A stretch of DNA of 12,832 nucleotides from the NCBI GenBank assembly GCA_963922935.1, contig CAWUKE010000048.1:1-12832 (forward strand). The letters run 5' to 3'. The stretch's first letter is position 1, and each line of letters starts with the position of its first letter. This document shows positions 1-7,594 of the stretch, in pieces. A program made the position numbers and the translations under genes. The stretch is from Litorimonas sp963922935 (lineage in GTDB: Bacteria > Pseudomonadota > Alphaproteobacteria > Caulobacterales > Maricaulaceae). The notes under the pieces were generated by a model. The model did no database searches. It was not told the origin of the DNA and saw nothing but the letters and a program-made list of their open reading frames with translations.

Positions 1-63
1 GTTGAAGAGCGTCGGGCAGAACGAGAAAAGATCAATCCTCTTCTTGAAGGCGAAGGAGATTGA
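1..63 (+). CDS. C-terminal tail of an unidentified upstream gene (partial)
   Basis: An open frame enters at base 1 and ends at TGA 61-63. It gives 20 residues, VEERRAEREKINPLLEGEGD, highly charged and not diagnostic of any family. The stop lies two bases before the pstC start, and the pstC ribosome binding site sits inside this frame, so it is probably the preceding gene of the same operon. In alphaproteobacteria phoR or pstS often precedes pstC, and a charged tail after a histidine kinase domain would fit phoR. That is a guess from gene order; the residues do not show it. Confidence 0.55.
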   Translation, partial: VEERRAEREKINPLLEGEGD

Positions 64-65
64 TC

Positions 66-1280
66 ATGAGCGGAACCGCACTCTTCTATTTATTTCTCGT
101 ATGGGCCGCTCTGATTTTTAGCGCGTGGTATTTTGGACAAGGTTGGGCCGTTCGTTCCCGACTGGCGGCCGGTGTGAGACGACCTAATTCGCGATCGCCC
201 TATCATGGCGCGCTTTTCGCGGCGGCCGTTGCAGGCGGCACCAGTTTAGCGCTGTTTGTGGGCCTAGTCGCGGGCGTCTCAGAAATCATTTGCTTGACCG
301 CTATGCTCGTCGTGGCCCTGCTGAGCGTAATCGTCCTCGCGCGCTATCTTGGCCCGGATATGCCCGCGCGTCAGATAGCGGAACGGCTCGCTCGCTACGG
401 CATGTTCGGCGTTACGAGCTTGGCCATTCTCGTGACCTTCGGGATCGTCTTGACGCTCCTCTTTGAAGCTATCCTGTTTTTTGCTGACATATCCTTTTTC
501 GAATTTCTTTTTGGACGTGAATGGGCCCCGCAAACCGCTTTGCGTGAAGGCCAGGTCGCCCAAACAGGTCTCTTCGGCGCTTTGCCCGTTTTTGCGGGGA
601 CGTTTCTGATCGCGATAATCGCCGTACTCATCGCGGGGCCCATTGGGCTGATGATCGCGGTTTATCTGTCTGAATATGCCAGTCCCCGTAGCCGGACTAT
701 TCTCAAGCCGACGCTTGAAATCCTCGCAGGCATTCCGCCCGTGGTTTATGGCTTTTTCGCCTTGATCGCCGTTGGGCCGCTTATCCAGGATTTTGCCGCA
801 CTGTTTGGCGCGTCTGTGCCGATACAGTCAGCACTCGCGGCAGGGATCGTTATGGCGGTCATGATCTTGCCGCTGGTCAGTAGCCTGTCAGACGATGTGC
901 TGTCGGCTGTGCCGCAATCTTTGCGTAACGGATCAATGGCTTTGGGGGCGACGCCGTCAGAAACCGTACGCGGTGTTGTATTGCCAGGGGCGATGCCCGG
1001 CATAGCCGCTGCATTTCTGTTGGCCGTCAGTCGTGCCATCGGGGAGACAATGATTGTTGTCATGGCGGCGGGTCGCGGCGCCTCTCTGACAGCAAACCCG
1101 TTAGAGACAGTGACAACAGTCACGGTGCAGATCGTGGCGCTTCTAACCGGTGATCTTGTGTTCGATTCGACGAAAACCCGATCCGCTTTTGCCTTGGGGT
1201 TGGCTCTCTTTATCATCACTTTGCTGTTTAACATGCTGGCTTTGGCGATTGCGCGACGGGTGAGGGCCCGGCTGTCATGA
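66..1280 (+). CDS. pstC: PstC, phosphate ABC transporter inner-membrane permease
   Basis: One of the two membrane subunits that form the inorganic phosphate channel of PstSCAB in the inner membrane. The 404-residue protein has an N-terminal hydrophobic region of about 150 residues before the permease core. This makes it longer than the roughly 320-residue E. coli protein, a form common in alphaproteobacteria. The BPD_transp_1 core shows a YLSEYASPRSR segment near residue 205, PPVVYGFFAL near 230, and an EAA-type ATPase contact loop (MALGATPSETVRGVVLPGAMPGI) near residue 300, followed by SRAIGETM. The start is ATG 66, seven bases after AAGGAG (53-58). An in-frame TTG at 60 sits too close to that site to be used. 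Its stop overlaps pstA by ATGA, implying translational coupling. Confidence 0.95.
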   Translation: MSGTALFYLFLVWAALIFSAWYFGQGWAVRSRLAAGVRRPNSRSPYHGALFAAAVAGGTSLALFVGLVAGVSEIICLTAMLVVALLSVIVLARYLGPDMPARQIAERLARYGMFGVTSLAILVTFGIVLTLLFEAILFFADISFFEFLFGREWAPQTALREGQVAQTGLFGALPVFAGTFLIAIIAVLIAGPIGLMIAVYLSEYASPRSRTILKPTLEILAGIPPVVYGFFALIAVGPLIQDFAALFGASVPIQSALAAGIVMAVMILPLVSSLSDDVLSAVPQSLRNGSMALGATPSETVRGVVLPGAMPGIAAAFLLAVSRAIGETMIVVMAAGRGASLTANPLETVTTVTVQIVALLTGDLVFDSTKTRSAFALGLALFIITLLFNMLALAIARRVRARLS

Positions 1281-2206
1281 GTGATTTGTCCCAAAAGCAA
1301 AGAGGCCAGCTAAAGCGGCGCTACCGCCGCGAATGGCGCTTTCGCCTTTATGCACGTCTCGCCATGATTGCGGCCATAGCGATGTTGCTTTGGTTGATTG
1401 CAACAATCTTAAGCCTCGGCCTGCCCAGTTTCTTTGCGTCAGAGACCGGTGCTGAGGGGTTGGTGGACGGATCGATTTTAACAAATGCGGACTCCGCTGA
1501 TCCCGCTCGCGCGGGGACGCGCACGGCTTGGATGGGCTCAGCCCTGATGGTGTTTCTAGCGGCCCTACTGGCCATTCCTTGCGGCGTGATTTCCGCCATA
1601 TATCTTCAAGAATTTGCGCCGCGATCTGGCCTGTCGCGACGTGTCAGCGTTGTGCTGGATGTTTTGATCAATAACCTCGCGGCGGTCCCCGCCATTGTCT
1701 ATGGGTTGTTAGGCCTGGCGATTTTTATCAATGGGTTTGGGCTCGCGCGTTCGGCCGTCCTTACGGGGGGACTGGTTCTCGCCTTACGCATTTTTCCGAC
1801 AATTATCATAGGCTGCCGAGGGGCTTTGTCAGCTGTACCGAACAGCATCGTGGACGGCGCCTTAAGCGTCGGCGCATCGCGTATGCAGGCTGTCTTCGGT
1901 CACAAGCTTCCGCTTGCGGCACCGGGCATGGCCACAGCGTCCTTGCTGGCGATTGCGCAGGCTTTGGGCGAAGCCGCCCCGCTGCTGCTTATCGGAATGG
2001 TGGCTTATATCTCCCAACCCCCTGACAGTTTCTCTGATCCGGCGACATCTCTGCCCGTTCAGATTTTTATGTGGGCCGAGGGCGGTTTGCCCACGTGGAC
2101 GAACAGGGCAGCCGCCGCTGTTATCATCCTGCTTCTTTTGCTTTTGCTTCTGAATGGTTTTGTCGTGTGGATACGGTCTCGCCTGTCAAAACGGAGGTCA
2201 CTATGA
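1277..2206 (+). CDS. pstA: PstA, phosphate ABC transporter inner-membrane permease
   Basis: Second membrane subunit of the Pst phosphate importer, 309 residues. The N-terminus (LKRRYRREWRFRLYARLAMI) resembles the start of the DUF3333 segment found on alphaproteobacterial PstA. The rest of that extension is short here, so the protein is close to the E. coli length. The permease core shows AIYLQEFAP near residue 108, VPAIVYGLLGLAIF near 138, an EAA-loop equivalent (GALSVGASRMQAVFGHKLPLAAPGM) near 195-217, and the ALGEAAPLL segment. The start overlaps the pstC stop by four bases (ATGA), and its own stop overlaps the pstB start in the same way. A poly-Leu stretch forms the last membrane helix. 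Confidence 0.95.
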   Translation: MSDLSQKQRGQLKRRYRREWRFRLYARLAMIAAIAMLLWLIATILSLGLPSFFASETGAEGLVDGSILTNADSADPARAGTRTAWMGSALMVFLAALLAIPCGVISAIYLQEFAPRSGLSRRVSVVLDVLINNLAAVPAIVYGLLGLAIFINGFGLARSAVLTGGLVLALRIFPTIIIGCRGALSAVPNSIVDGALSVGASRMQAVFGHKLPLAAPGMATASLLAIAQALGEAAPLLLIGMVAYISQPPDSFSDPATSLPVQIFMWAEGGLPTWTNRAAAAVIILLLLLLLLNGFVVWIRSRLSKRRSL

Positions 2207-2964
2207 AGACCCCCAAATTTCAATGCCGCCAGGTCAATGTTCATTATGACGACCTGCATGCTTTGCGCGATATCGATATTGATATTGCTGACCAATCTGT
2301 GACCGCGCTGATCGGACCCTCTGGATGTGGGAAGTCTAGCCTGCTGCGCCTTTTCAATCGCATGAATGATACTGTGCCTGGGGCGCGTGTGTCGGGGCAG
2401 ATCCGTATGGACGGCACGGATATTTATGCTGATCAAATTGACCCCGTCTGGCTAAGGACGCGAGTCGGGATGGTCTTTCAGAAGCCTGTGCCGTTTCCGA
2501 AGTCTATTTATGATAATATCGCCTATGGCCCGCGCCTGCATGGCATGACGGGGAACCGGGCTGAAATGGATGCTCTCGTAGAACGCTGCCTGCGACGGGC
2601 TGGGCTCTGGGATGAGGTGAAAGACCGTCTGTCCGCCCCCGGGCCGAGCTTATCCGTCGGCCAGCAACAGCGCTTGGTTTTGGCCCGTGCTCTAGCCGTC
2701 GATCCAGAGGTTATCCTGATGGACGAACCGGCCAGTTCTCTCGATCCGATCGCAACCGCGCGCTTAGAAGCCCTGATTGAGGAACTGAAAGCGCGCTACT
2801 GTATTATCATTGTGACGCATAGCATGGCGCAGGCGGCGCGGATTTCAGACCGAACGGCGTTTTTACAGAGCGGGTCTTTGATCGAATATGCGGACACGGA
2901 CGCGCTCTTCACGAACCCGGAAGACCCCCGCACCCAAGACTATATTACGGGGCGCTTCCGCTAA
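2203..2964 (+). CDS. pstB: PstB, phosphate ABC transporter ATP-binding protein
   Basis: Cytoplasmic ATPase that drives PstCA, 253 residues, the usual PstB length. Seen: Walker A GPSGCGKS (38-45) followed by LLRLFNRMND, typical of PstB; Q-loop VFQKPVPFPKSIYDNIAYG (91-109); signature LSVGQQQR (150-157); Walker B ILMDEP (171-176); switch His206 in VTHSMAQAARISD. The signature has Val where the common motif has Gly (LSGGQ), and DEPASSLDP replaces the usual DEPTSALDP. The start is ATG 2203, five bases after GGAGG (2193-2197) and overlapping the pstA stop by ATGA. The open frame extends further upstream inside pstA, but that part is not PstB-like. The 3' end overlaps the opposing oxidoreductase gene by 20 bases, so phoU or phoB cannot follow in the same operon. 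Confidence 0.95.
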   Translation: MKTPKFQCRQVNVHYDDLHALRDIDIDIADQSVTALIGPSGCGKSSLLRLFNRMNDTVPGARVSGQIRMDGTDIYADQIDPVWLRTRVGMVFQKPVPFPKSIYDNIAYGPRLHGMTGNRAEMDALVERCLRRAGLWDEVKDRLSAPGPSLSVGQQQRLVLARALAVDPEVILMDEPASSLDPIATARLEALIEELKARYCIIIVTHSMAQAARISDRTAFLQSGSLIEYADTDALFTNPEDPRTQDYITGRFR

Positions 2965-3946
2965 TTCGCGCCTCGCGTCGTCCAAGCCCGCTGGCCTTAT
3001 AGATGGCATCAATGGCTTGCATTTGCGCGACGGCATCCGCTCGCCCCGTGAGTGGCTCAAGACCCATACTTAAGCAAAGGATCAGGTGCGCCAGTTGCGC
3101 GTCATAAGTCGTGACCTCGGACCATCTCGGAAAGTCAGCTTCTGAGACCGTATGAGTAGGTCCGGAAATCTGGCAGCCTCGATAAGGATGCACCGGATTG
3201 TCCATGCGCACTATTCCGCCTTCGCCTTGAACTTCGAAATAGTTTACGCGCTCGATACCCTCCCGCATGTCGGAGCTGATGACAGCTGTCAGCCCGTCGC
3301 CAAAATCAAGCTCGGCTTCTAAAAACAGATCAACCTTTGGATTGCCTTCGATGGCGTGAGCGCGGATCACTGTTGGTTCGCATCCAGCAATCGTTCGCGC
3401 CAAATGTAGCGGGTAACAGCCTAAATCCATCAATCCGCCGCCGCCGAGACTGGCGTCATGGCGTAATTCATGAGGACGGTTCGGTATCGTGACGTGAAAC
3501 CGCCCCGTCATATGATGAAGACGTCCAATCCGTTTTATAGTCTCTAAAAAGTGGCGTGTTGCCGGGTGATAGCGATAGTGAAAGGCCTCCATCATGGTCC
3601 CGGGCAGCGCCGCGATTTGAGAGGCTTCTGCGGCATTCATAGCGAAAGGCTTTTCGATCAGTTGCACGTTGCCAGCGGCCGCGCGCGCTGTTTCCAAATG
3701 CCGTGATGGGGGCAAGGCGTTATAAATGATGTCGATATCGTCCCGCGCGCAAAGGGCGGCATAATCGGTCTCAATATCCGCATCAGGGATATTATGCTCG
3801 GCGGCATAGGCGCGGCCGCGCTCGTCGTCTCGACAGGCGAGGGCCACAATCTGGCAATCAGAACGTTTTGAGGCTGGGCCAATGATGGCTTTCGGTGCGA
3901 TCCGTGAGGCGCCGAGCAGACCTAGACGGTAGACAGGCCTATCCAT
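2945..3946 (-). CDS. Gfo/Idh/MocA family NAD(P)-dependent oxidoreductase
   Basis: A 333-residue oxidoreductase of the Gfo/Idh/MocA type, probably acting on a sugar, polyol or trans-dihydrodiol; the substrate cannot be read from the sequence. Seen: N-terminal Rossmann fold with GLLGASRIA (9-17); the family motif EKPFAM with Lys99 of EKP at 98-100; and GGGGLMDLGCYPLH (168-181), which matches the conserved segment of the second domain in dihydrodiol dehydrogenase and glucose-fructose oxidoreductase relatives. The start codon lies inside the end of the upstream ABC ATPase gene (8-bp overlap), so the two are likely one transcript. Its 3' end overlaps pstB. No signal peptide is seen, so it is cytoplasmic. 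Confidence 0.88.
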   Translation of the reverse strand: MDRPVYRLGLLGASRIAPKAIIGPASKRSDCQIVALACRDDERGRAYAAEHNIPDADIETDYAALCARDDIDIIYNALPPSRHLETARAAAGNVQLIEKPFAMNAAEASQIAALPGTMMEAFHYRYHPATRHFLETIKRIGRLHHMTGRFHVTIPNRPHELRHDASLGGGGLMDLGCYPLHLARTIAGCEPTVIRAHAIEGNPKVDLFLEAELDFGDGLTAVISSDMREGIERVNYFEVQGEGGIVRMDNPVHPYRGCQISGPTHTVSEADFPRWSEVTTYDAQLAHLILCLSMGLEPLTGRADAVAQMQAIDAIYKASGLGRREARISGSAP

Positions 3947-4892
3947 CAGAGCCGTAGGTTAGCTGCAAGAACACATCCTCTAAATCGGGCTGATCCGTGC
4001 GTAGATCATCAATGGATAGTCCCGCTTCCTTCACACGGTTCATCAGCGCCGTCACGGAATCCGCGCCCTTTTGATAGGTGATGACCAGCTTGCCGTCTTC
4101 AACCTGCGCATCTAGGTCTCTTAACGTCTCTGGAACCGCTGTAAGGGCTTCCGTCGGGGTAATCACGAGCATACGCCGATCCATGCGGGACAGGAGCGAG
4201 CTTTTGCTTTCATTGGCGACGATCTTACCTTGGTGGATAATCGCAATCTGATCGCAGAGCGCTTCGGCCTCTTCTAGATAGTGGGTCGTCAGGATCACCG
4301 TCGTGCCGCGCTTGTGGAGTTCCTGGACGTAGTCCCAAAGCTGGCGACGTAACTCAATATCGACCCCCGCTGTAGGCTCATCGAGGATCAGGACGGGTGG
4401 ATTATGCACCAGCGCTTTGGCGATCAGCAAACGCCGCTTCATCCCGCCGGAAAGCTGTCGCACATAAGCATCCCGTTTGTCGGAAAGGCCTAAGGCTTCC
4501 AGAATTTCGTCAGAGCGTCGCTCTGATTTCGGCACGCCGTAGTAGCCCGCTTGCAATTCCAACGCTTGATAAGGCGTGAAGAACACATCCATCGCAATTT
4601 CCTGCGGGACGATACCGATAGAGGCGCGGGCCTGGCGGGTTTGGGTGACAATATCATAGCCCATGATTTTGGCGGTCCCGGACGTCTTATTCACCAACCC
4701 CGCCAGGATATTGATCATCGTGCTTTTGCCCGCCCCATTGGGGCCGAGCAGGCCAAAGATGGAACCCCGCGGGATCGTCAGATCGACCCCGTGGAGCGCC
4801 GTCTTGGCGGGCGCTTTTTTGCTGGCCTTGTAAGTTTTAGCCAGTCCCCGCAGTTCAATCGCGGGAGAGGCGTTATGCGCGCTTGTGTCCAT
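3939..4892 (-). CDS. ABC transporter ATP-binding protein, YadG/ABC-2 type
   Basis: A 317-residue ATPase of the kind that pairs with ABC-2 (YadH-like) export permeases. Seen: Walker A GPNGAGKST (50-58), Q97 in IVPQEIAMD, signature LSGGMKRR (147-154), Walker B LILDEPTAGVD (168-178), switch His204 in LTTHYLEEAEALCDQ. A C-terminal domain of about 80 residues ends in DLEDVFLQLTYG, as in daunorubicin/Nod-type ATPases. The signature LSGGMKRR is also typical of that group. Only this ATG is available before the nucleotide-binding domain, and it has no convincing ribosome binding site. No permease gene lies beside it: downstream is an oxidoreductase, and upstream is a divergent gene 51 bp away. The cargo is unknown. 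Confidence 0.92.
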   Translation of the reverse strand: MDTSAHNASPAIELRGLAKTYKASKKAPAKTALHGVDLTIPRGSIFGLLGPNGAGKSTMINILAGLVNKTSGTAKIMGYDIVTQTRQARASIGIVPQEIAMDVFFTPYQALELQAGYYGVPKSERRSDEILEALGLSDKRDAYVRQLSGGMKRRLLIAKALVHNPPVLILDEPTAGVDIELRRQLWDYVQELHKRGTTVILTTHYLEEAEALCDQIAIIHQGKIVANESKSSLLSRMDRRMLVITPTEALTAVPETLRDLDAQVEDGKLVITYQKGADSVTALMNRVKEAGLSIDDLRTDQPDLEDVFLQLTYGSDG

Positions 4893-4943
4893 AGGTTTGG
4901 GCGCTTAAACGTCAGTGTCTCAATCGACAAGGACTAGCAGCTC

Positions 4944-5153
4944 ATGGCGCTCGAAACTCCGGCCACAGCACACGACACCGACGAAGACGTGATCTTCGTG
5001 TCTAGTAAATATGTGAAGTGCGATGGTGGCGGGGGTCCGCTGGGTCATCCCGTCAGCTGGATGGATATGGGCGATGACGACAGCGTCGTGTGCAAATATT
5101 GCGGCCGCATCTTTCAGCTTAAGCCTGGTCTCTTTGCTCCGGCAGGACACTAA
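4944..5153 (+). CDS. zf-CHCC zinc-finger protein (NDUFS6-like)
   Basis: A 69-residue protein of the zf-CHCC family (relatives of mitochondrial complex I subunit NDUFS6), common in alphaproteobacteria. The likely zinc ligands are visible: Cys26 in YVKCDGG, His35 in PLGHP, Cys50 and Cys53 in VVCKYCGRIF. The acidic N-terminus precedes IFVSSKYVKCDGG, the usual family entry motif. The start ATG lies ten bases after AAGGA (4929-4933). Its TAA stop shares one base with the next ATG (TAATG at 5150-5154), so translation of the phosphorylase gene is probably coupled. A role in complex I assembly or Fe-S maturation is known for the mitochondrial relative; in bacteria it is inference. Confidence 0.9.
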   Translation: MALETPATAHDTDEDVIFVSSKYVKCDGGGGPLGHPVSWMDMGDDDSVVCKYCGRIFQLKPGLFAPAGH

Positions 5154-6043
5154 TGGGCCAGTGGACGCTCGGGGTCCTGGGTGGATCAGGACTTTACGAC
5201 ATTGACGGGTTATCAAACCGCCAATGGGTGAAGATCAATACGCCCTGGGGTGATCCGTCAGATGAAATCCTATTTGCGGATTTTGGCGATGTACGCCTGC
5301 GCTTCTTACCGCGTCATGGGCGGGGCCATGTCCACAGCCCAACCTCTGTTCCTTACCGGGCGAATATTGATGCGTTGAAGCGGGCGGGTTGCACGGATGT
5401 TTTGTCGATCAGCGCTGTCGGCTCTTTGAAAGAGGCCTATGCGCCCGGCGACTTCGTGGCGATCAATCAATTTATTGACCGGACGTTCGCGCGTGAGAAA
5501 AGCTTCTTCGGCCCGGGGTGCGTCGCCCATGTCTCTATGGCGGATCCGATCTGTTCGCGACTATCCGGATTAGCGGCTGATGCAGCGGAACGGGCGGGCG
5601 CAACCGTCCATCGCGCGGTCGAAGGCGAATTGCTGACATATCTCGTTATGGAAGGTCCGCAATTTTCAACCAAGGCCGAGTCCGCGCTCTATCGCCAATG
5701 GGACTGCGATGTGATCGGCATGACGAATATGCCGGAAGCCAAGCTCGCTCGCGAAGCGGAACTCCCCTATGCGACGCTTGCCATGGTGACGGACTATGAT
5801 TGTTGGCATCCTGATCATGGCAGTGTGGATGTGGCGAGCGTGATCGCCATCCTGCAGCAGAATGCAGCGACCGCGAGCAACACCGTATCGACGCTGTGCG
5901 AAACCCTGAACGGGACGCCCCGCACGATGTGCCCCAGCGGGATTGAAAACTGCCTAGACGTGGCAATGATTACCGCCCCTGAAAAACGGGATCCGAAAAT
6001 CTTGGCCAAATTGGACGCGGTCGCGGGGCGCGTTTTAGGTTAG
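5153..6043 (+). CDS. mtnP: S-methyl-5'-thioadenosine phosphorylase
   Basis: Cytoplasmic phosphorylase that cleaves 5'-methylthioadenosine with phosphate to adenine and methylthioribose 1-phosphate, feeding methionine salvage and adenine recycling. It has 296 residues. Seen: GGSGLYDI (10-17) and PRHGRGH (53-59) for phosphate binding, SAVGSLKE (87-94), EGPQFSTKAES (167-177), IGMTNMPEAKLAREAE (188-203) and TDYDCWH (213-219). All fit MTAP better than purine nucleoside phosphorylase. One oddity: the segment before TYLVMEGPQFST, normally a short ...GGTY..., here reads VHRAVEGELLTY (152-163). It is several residues longer and lacks the Gly pair. Translation is coupled to the upstream zinc-finger gene. 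The stop overlaps the end of convergent purK by four bases. Confidence 0.93.
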   Translation: MGQWTLGVLGGSGLYDIDGLSNRQWVKINTPWGDPSDEILFADFGDVRLRFLPRHGRGHVHSPTSVPYRANIDALKRAGCTDVLSISAVGSLKEAYAPGDFVAINQFIDRTFAREKSFFGPGCVAHVSMADPICSRLSGLAADAAERAGATVHRAVEGELLTYLVMEGPQFSTKAESALYRQWDCDVIGMTNMPEAKLAREAELPYATLAMVTDYDCWHPDHGSVDVASVIAILQQNAATASNTVSTLCETLNGTPRTMCPSGIENCLDVAMITAPEKRDPKILAKLDAVAGRVLG

Positions 6044-7104
6044 TCTATCCGCCTGTTTACGTGACCCATTTTGCGGCCGGGTCGCGCTTCGCGTTTCCCG
6101 TATAGATGGAGCTTTGCCGTTAGGTCGCTAGCCATCTCTGCCCAATCCACATTGCCAATCAGGTTTGTCATTTCCACGCCATAGGCCGGAGAAGACGTTC
6201 CTAAAGGCCAACCGGCGACGGCGCGGATATGTTGTTCGAATTGGTCAGTGCAGCCGGCGTCCATCGTCCAATGGCCGCTATTATGAACGCGCGGCGCGAT
6301 CTCATTGACCAACAGGCCCGCGTCTGTGTCAAAAAACTCAACACCCATCACGCCAATATAATCAAGACCCGTTAGGATTTTTTGGGCGATCTCTCCTGCG
6401 CGGCCATCATCGCGAGCGGCCGGCGCGCGGCTCATATGCAGGATGTGGTTCCGATGGATATTTTCAGTCAGCGGGTAGGCGGCGACCGCGCCATCGGCCC
6501 CGCGCGCCGCGACAACAGACACTTCCCGCGAAAAATGGATCAAGGCTTCTAGGATCAAAGGCACACCGCTCAGCCTGTCCCACGCCGCATCAACATCGGC
6601 TGCGCTGCGGATCATGACCTGGCCTTTACCGTCATAGCCGTCACGGCGGGTTTTCAAGACGCCTTGCCCACCCATATTTTCAAGAGCGTGGTCGAGGTCC
6701 GCCCGACTGTTCACGCGCGCAAAATCCGCAGTCATCAGCCCGGCCTCTCGCAGGAAAGTCTTTTCCAAGAAACGGTCCTGCGCGGTTTGAAGCACATCCA
6801 AATTTGGTGCCAGACGCGGCGCTTTCATACCTGAAAGCGCCGCTTCAACAGTCGCAATCGGGATCGATTCCCACTCATATGTCAGGGCGTCAAGCGTTGC
6901 GCCGAACGTCTGCAACGTTTTTACATCATCGTAGGGGGCGTGGGTGTGTTGGGTTGAGACTTGTCCAGCAGGGTCTTCTGAGCAGGCCCCGTATGTATGG
7001 GTTCTGAGCCCCAGCCGTGCTGCCGCGAGCGCGAGCATCCGCCCTAACTGCCCACCGCCGAGAATGCCAATAGTAGACCCCGGAGGGAGAGGGGCGGACG
7101 TCAT
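6040..7104 (-). CDS. purK: PurK, N5-carboxyaminoimidazole ribonucleotide synthase
   Basis: ATP-grasp enzyme that converts AIR, bicarbonate and ATP to N5-CAIR in purine synthesis, supplying PurE. It has 354 residues from the chosen start. Seen: LGGGQLGRM (15-23), TYEWESIP (75-82, usually TYEFENIP), LKTRRDGYDGKGQ (150-162), EALIHFSREVSVVAARG (186-202), VNEIAPRVHNSGHWT (266-280), and the C-terminal LHLYGKREARPGRKMGH. The ATG at 7104 lies four bases after the purE stop, with an AGAAGGG stretch upstream. An in-frame TTG at 7131, inside purE, would add nine residues unrelated to the family. The gene is co-transcribed with purE. Confidence 0.95.
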   Translation of the reverse strand: MTSAPLPPGSTIGILGGGQLGRMLALAAARLGLRTHTYGACSEDPAGQVSTQHTHAPYDDVKTLQTFGATLDALTYEWESIPIATVEAALSGMKAPRLAPNLDVLQTAQDRFLEKTFLREAGLMTADFARVNSRADLDHALENMGGQGVLKTRRDGYDGKGQVMIRSAADVDAAWDRLSGVPLILEALIHFSREVSVVAARGADGAVAAYPLTENIHRNHILHMSRAPAARDDGRAGEIAQKILTGLDYIGVMGVEFFDTDAGLLVNEIAPRVHNSGHWTMDAGCTDQFEQHIRAVAGWPLGTSSPAYGVEMTNLIGNVDWAEMASDLTAKLHLYGKREARPGRKMGHVNRRID

Positions 7105-7108
7105 GGTG

Positions 7109-7594
7109 CTACCCTTCTGGGTCTGTGCCAATGGACGCCGTTTGCGCCGCTCGCCAAGCGTCTAGTCGTTCAGCTAGCGCCTCATCACTGGTGGCAAGCA
7201 TAGCCGCCGCTAAAAGCCCCGCATTTTTCGCCCCGGATGTGCCAATGGCGAGGGTCCCAACTGGAATGCCGCCTGGCATCTGCGCGATCGATAAGAGGCT
7301 ATCCATCCCAGACAAAGCGCGGCTTTCCACAGGGACGCCTAAAACCGGCAAGCGGGTCATGGAGGCGCACATGCCGGGCAGGTGAGCCGCCCCGCCAGCC
7401 CCGGCGATAATGACCTTATAGCCTGCCTCAACTGCGCTGGTGGAAAAGTCATAGAGCCGTTGCGGAGTCCGGTGCGCGCTGATCACGATGGATTTGTAAG
7501 GCACGTCCAGCGCGTCAAGGGCTTCGGCGGCATGGCGCATCGTGGGCCAGTCTGAGGTGGACCCCATAATGATAGCGACAGGGCAATCTGACAT
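7109..7594 (-). CDS. purE: PurE, N5-CAIR mutase (class I)
   Basis: Converts N5-CAIR to CAIR, the step after PurK. It has 161 residues, close to the 169 of E. coli PurE. Seen: IIMGSTSDWPTM (8-19), SAHRTPQRLYDF (39-50) with the catalytic His41, AGAGGAAHLPGM (64-75), LGVPVES (85-91), GGIPVGTLAIG (108-118) and GAKNAGLLAA (121-130). All mark a class I PurE rather than the AIR-carboxylase class II form. The ATG at 7594 follows GGAG with about nine bases of spacing. The open frame extends 12 codons further upstream, but that part is encoded largely by a 7-bp tandem repeat and is not PurE-like. It is the first gene of purEK. Confidence 0.95.
   Translation of the reverse strand: MSDCPVAIIMGSTSDWPTMRHAAEALDALDVPYKSIVISAHRTPQRLYDFSTSAVEAGYKVIIAGAGGAAHLPGMCASMTRLPVLGVPVESRALSGMDSLLSIAQMPGGIPVGTLAIGTSGAKNAGLLAAAMLATSDEALAERLDAWRAAQTASIGTDPEG

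Noticed and set aside
746..1300. Minus-strand open frame of 184 codons opposite pstC
   Set aside because: It is the antisense shadow of a well-supported permease gene; its translation is low-complexity with no membrane or domain pattern and no ribosome binding site.
4893..4943. Divergent promoter elements (TTGTGT...TAAACG and TTGTCG...TTTAAG)
   Set aside because: The matches are weak and the spacing of the second is short; promoters must be near here but I cannot place them reliably.
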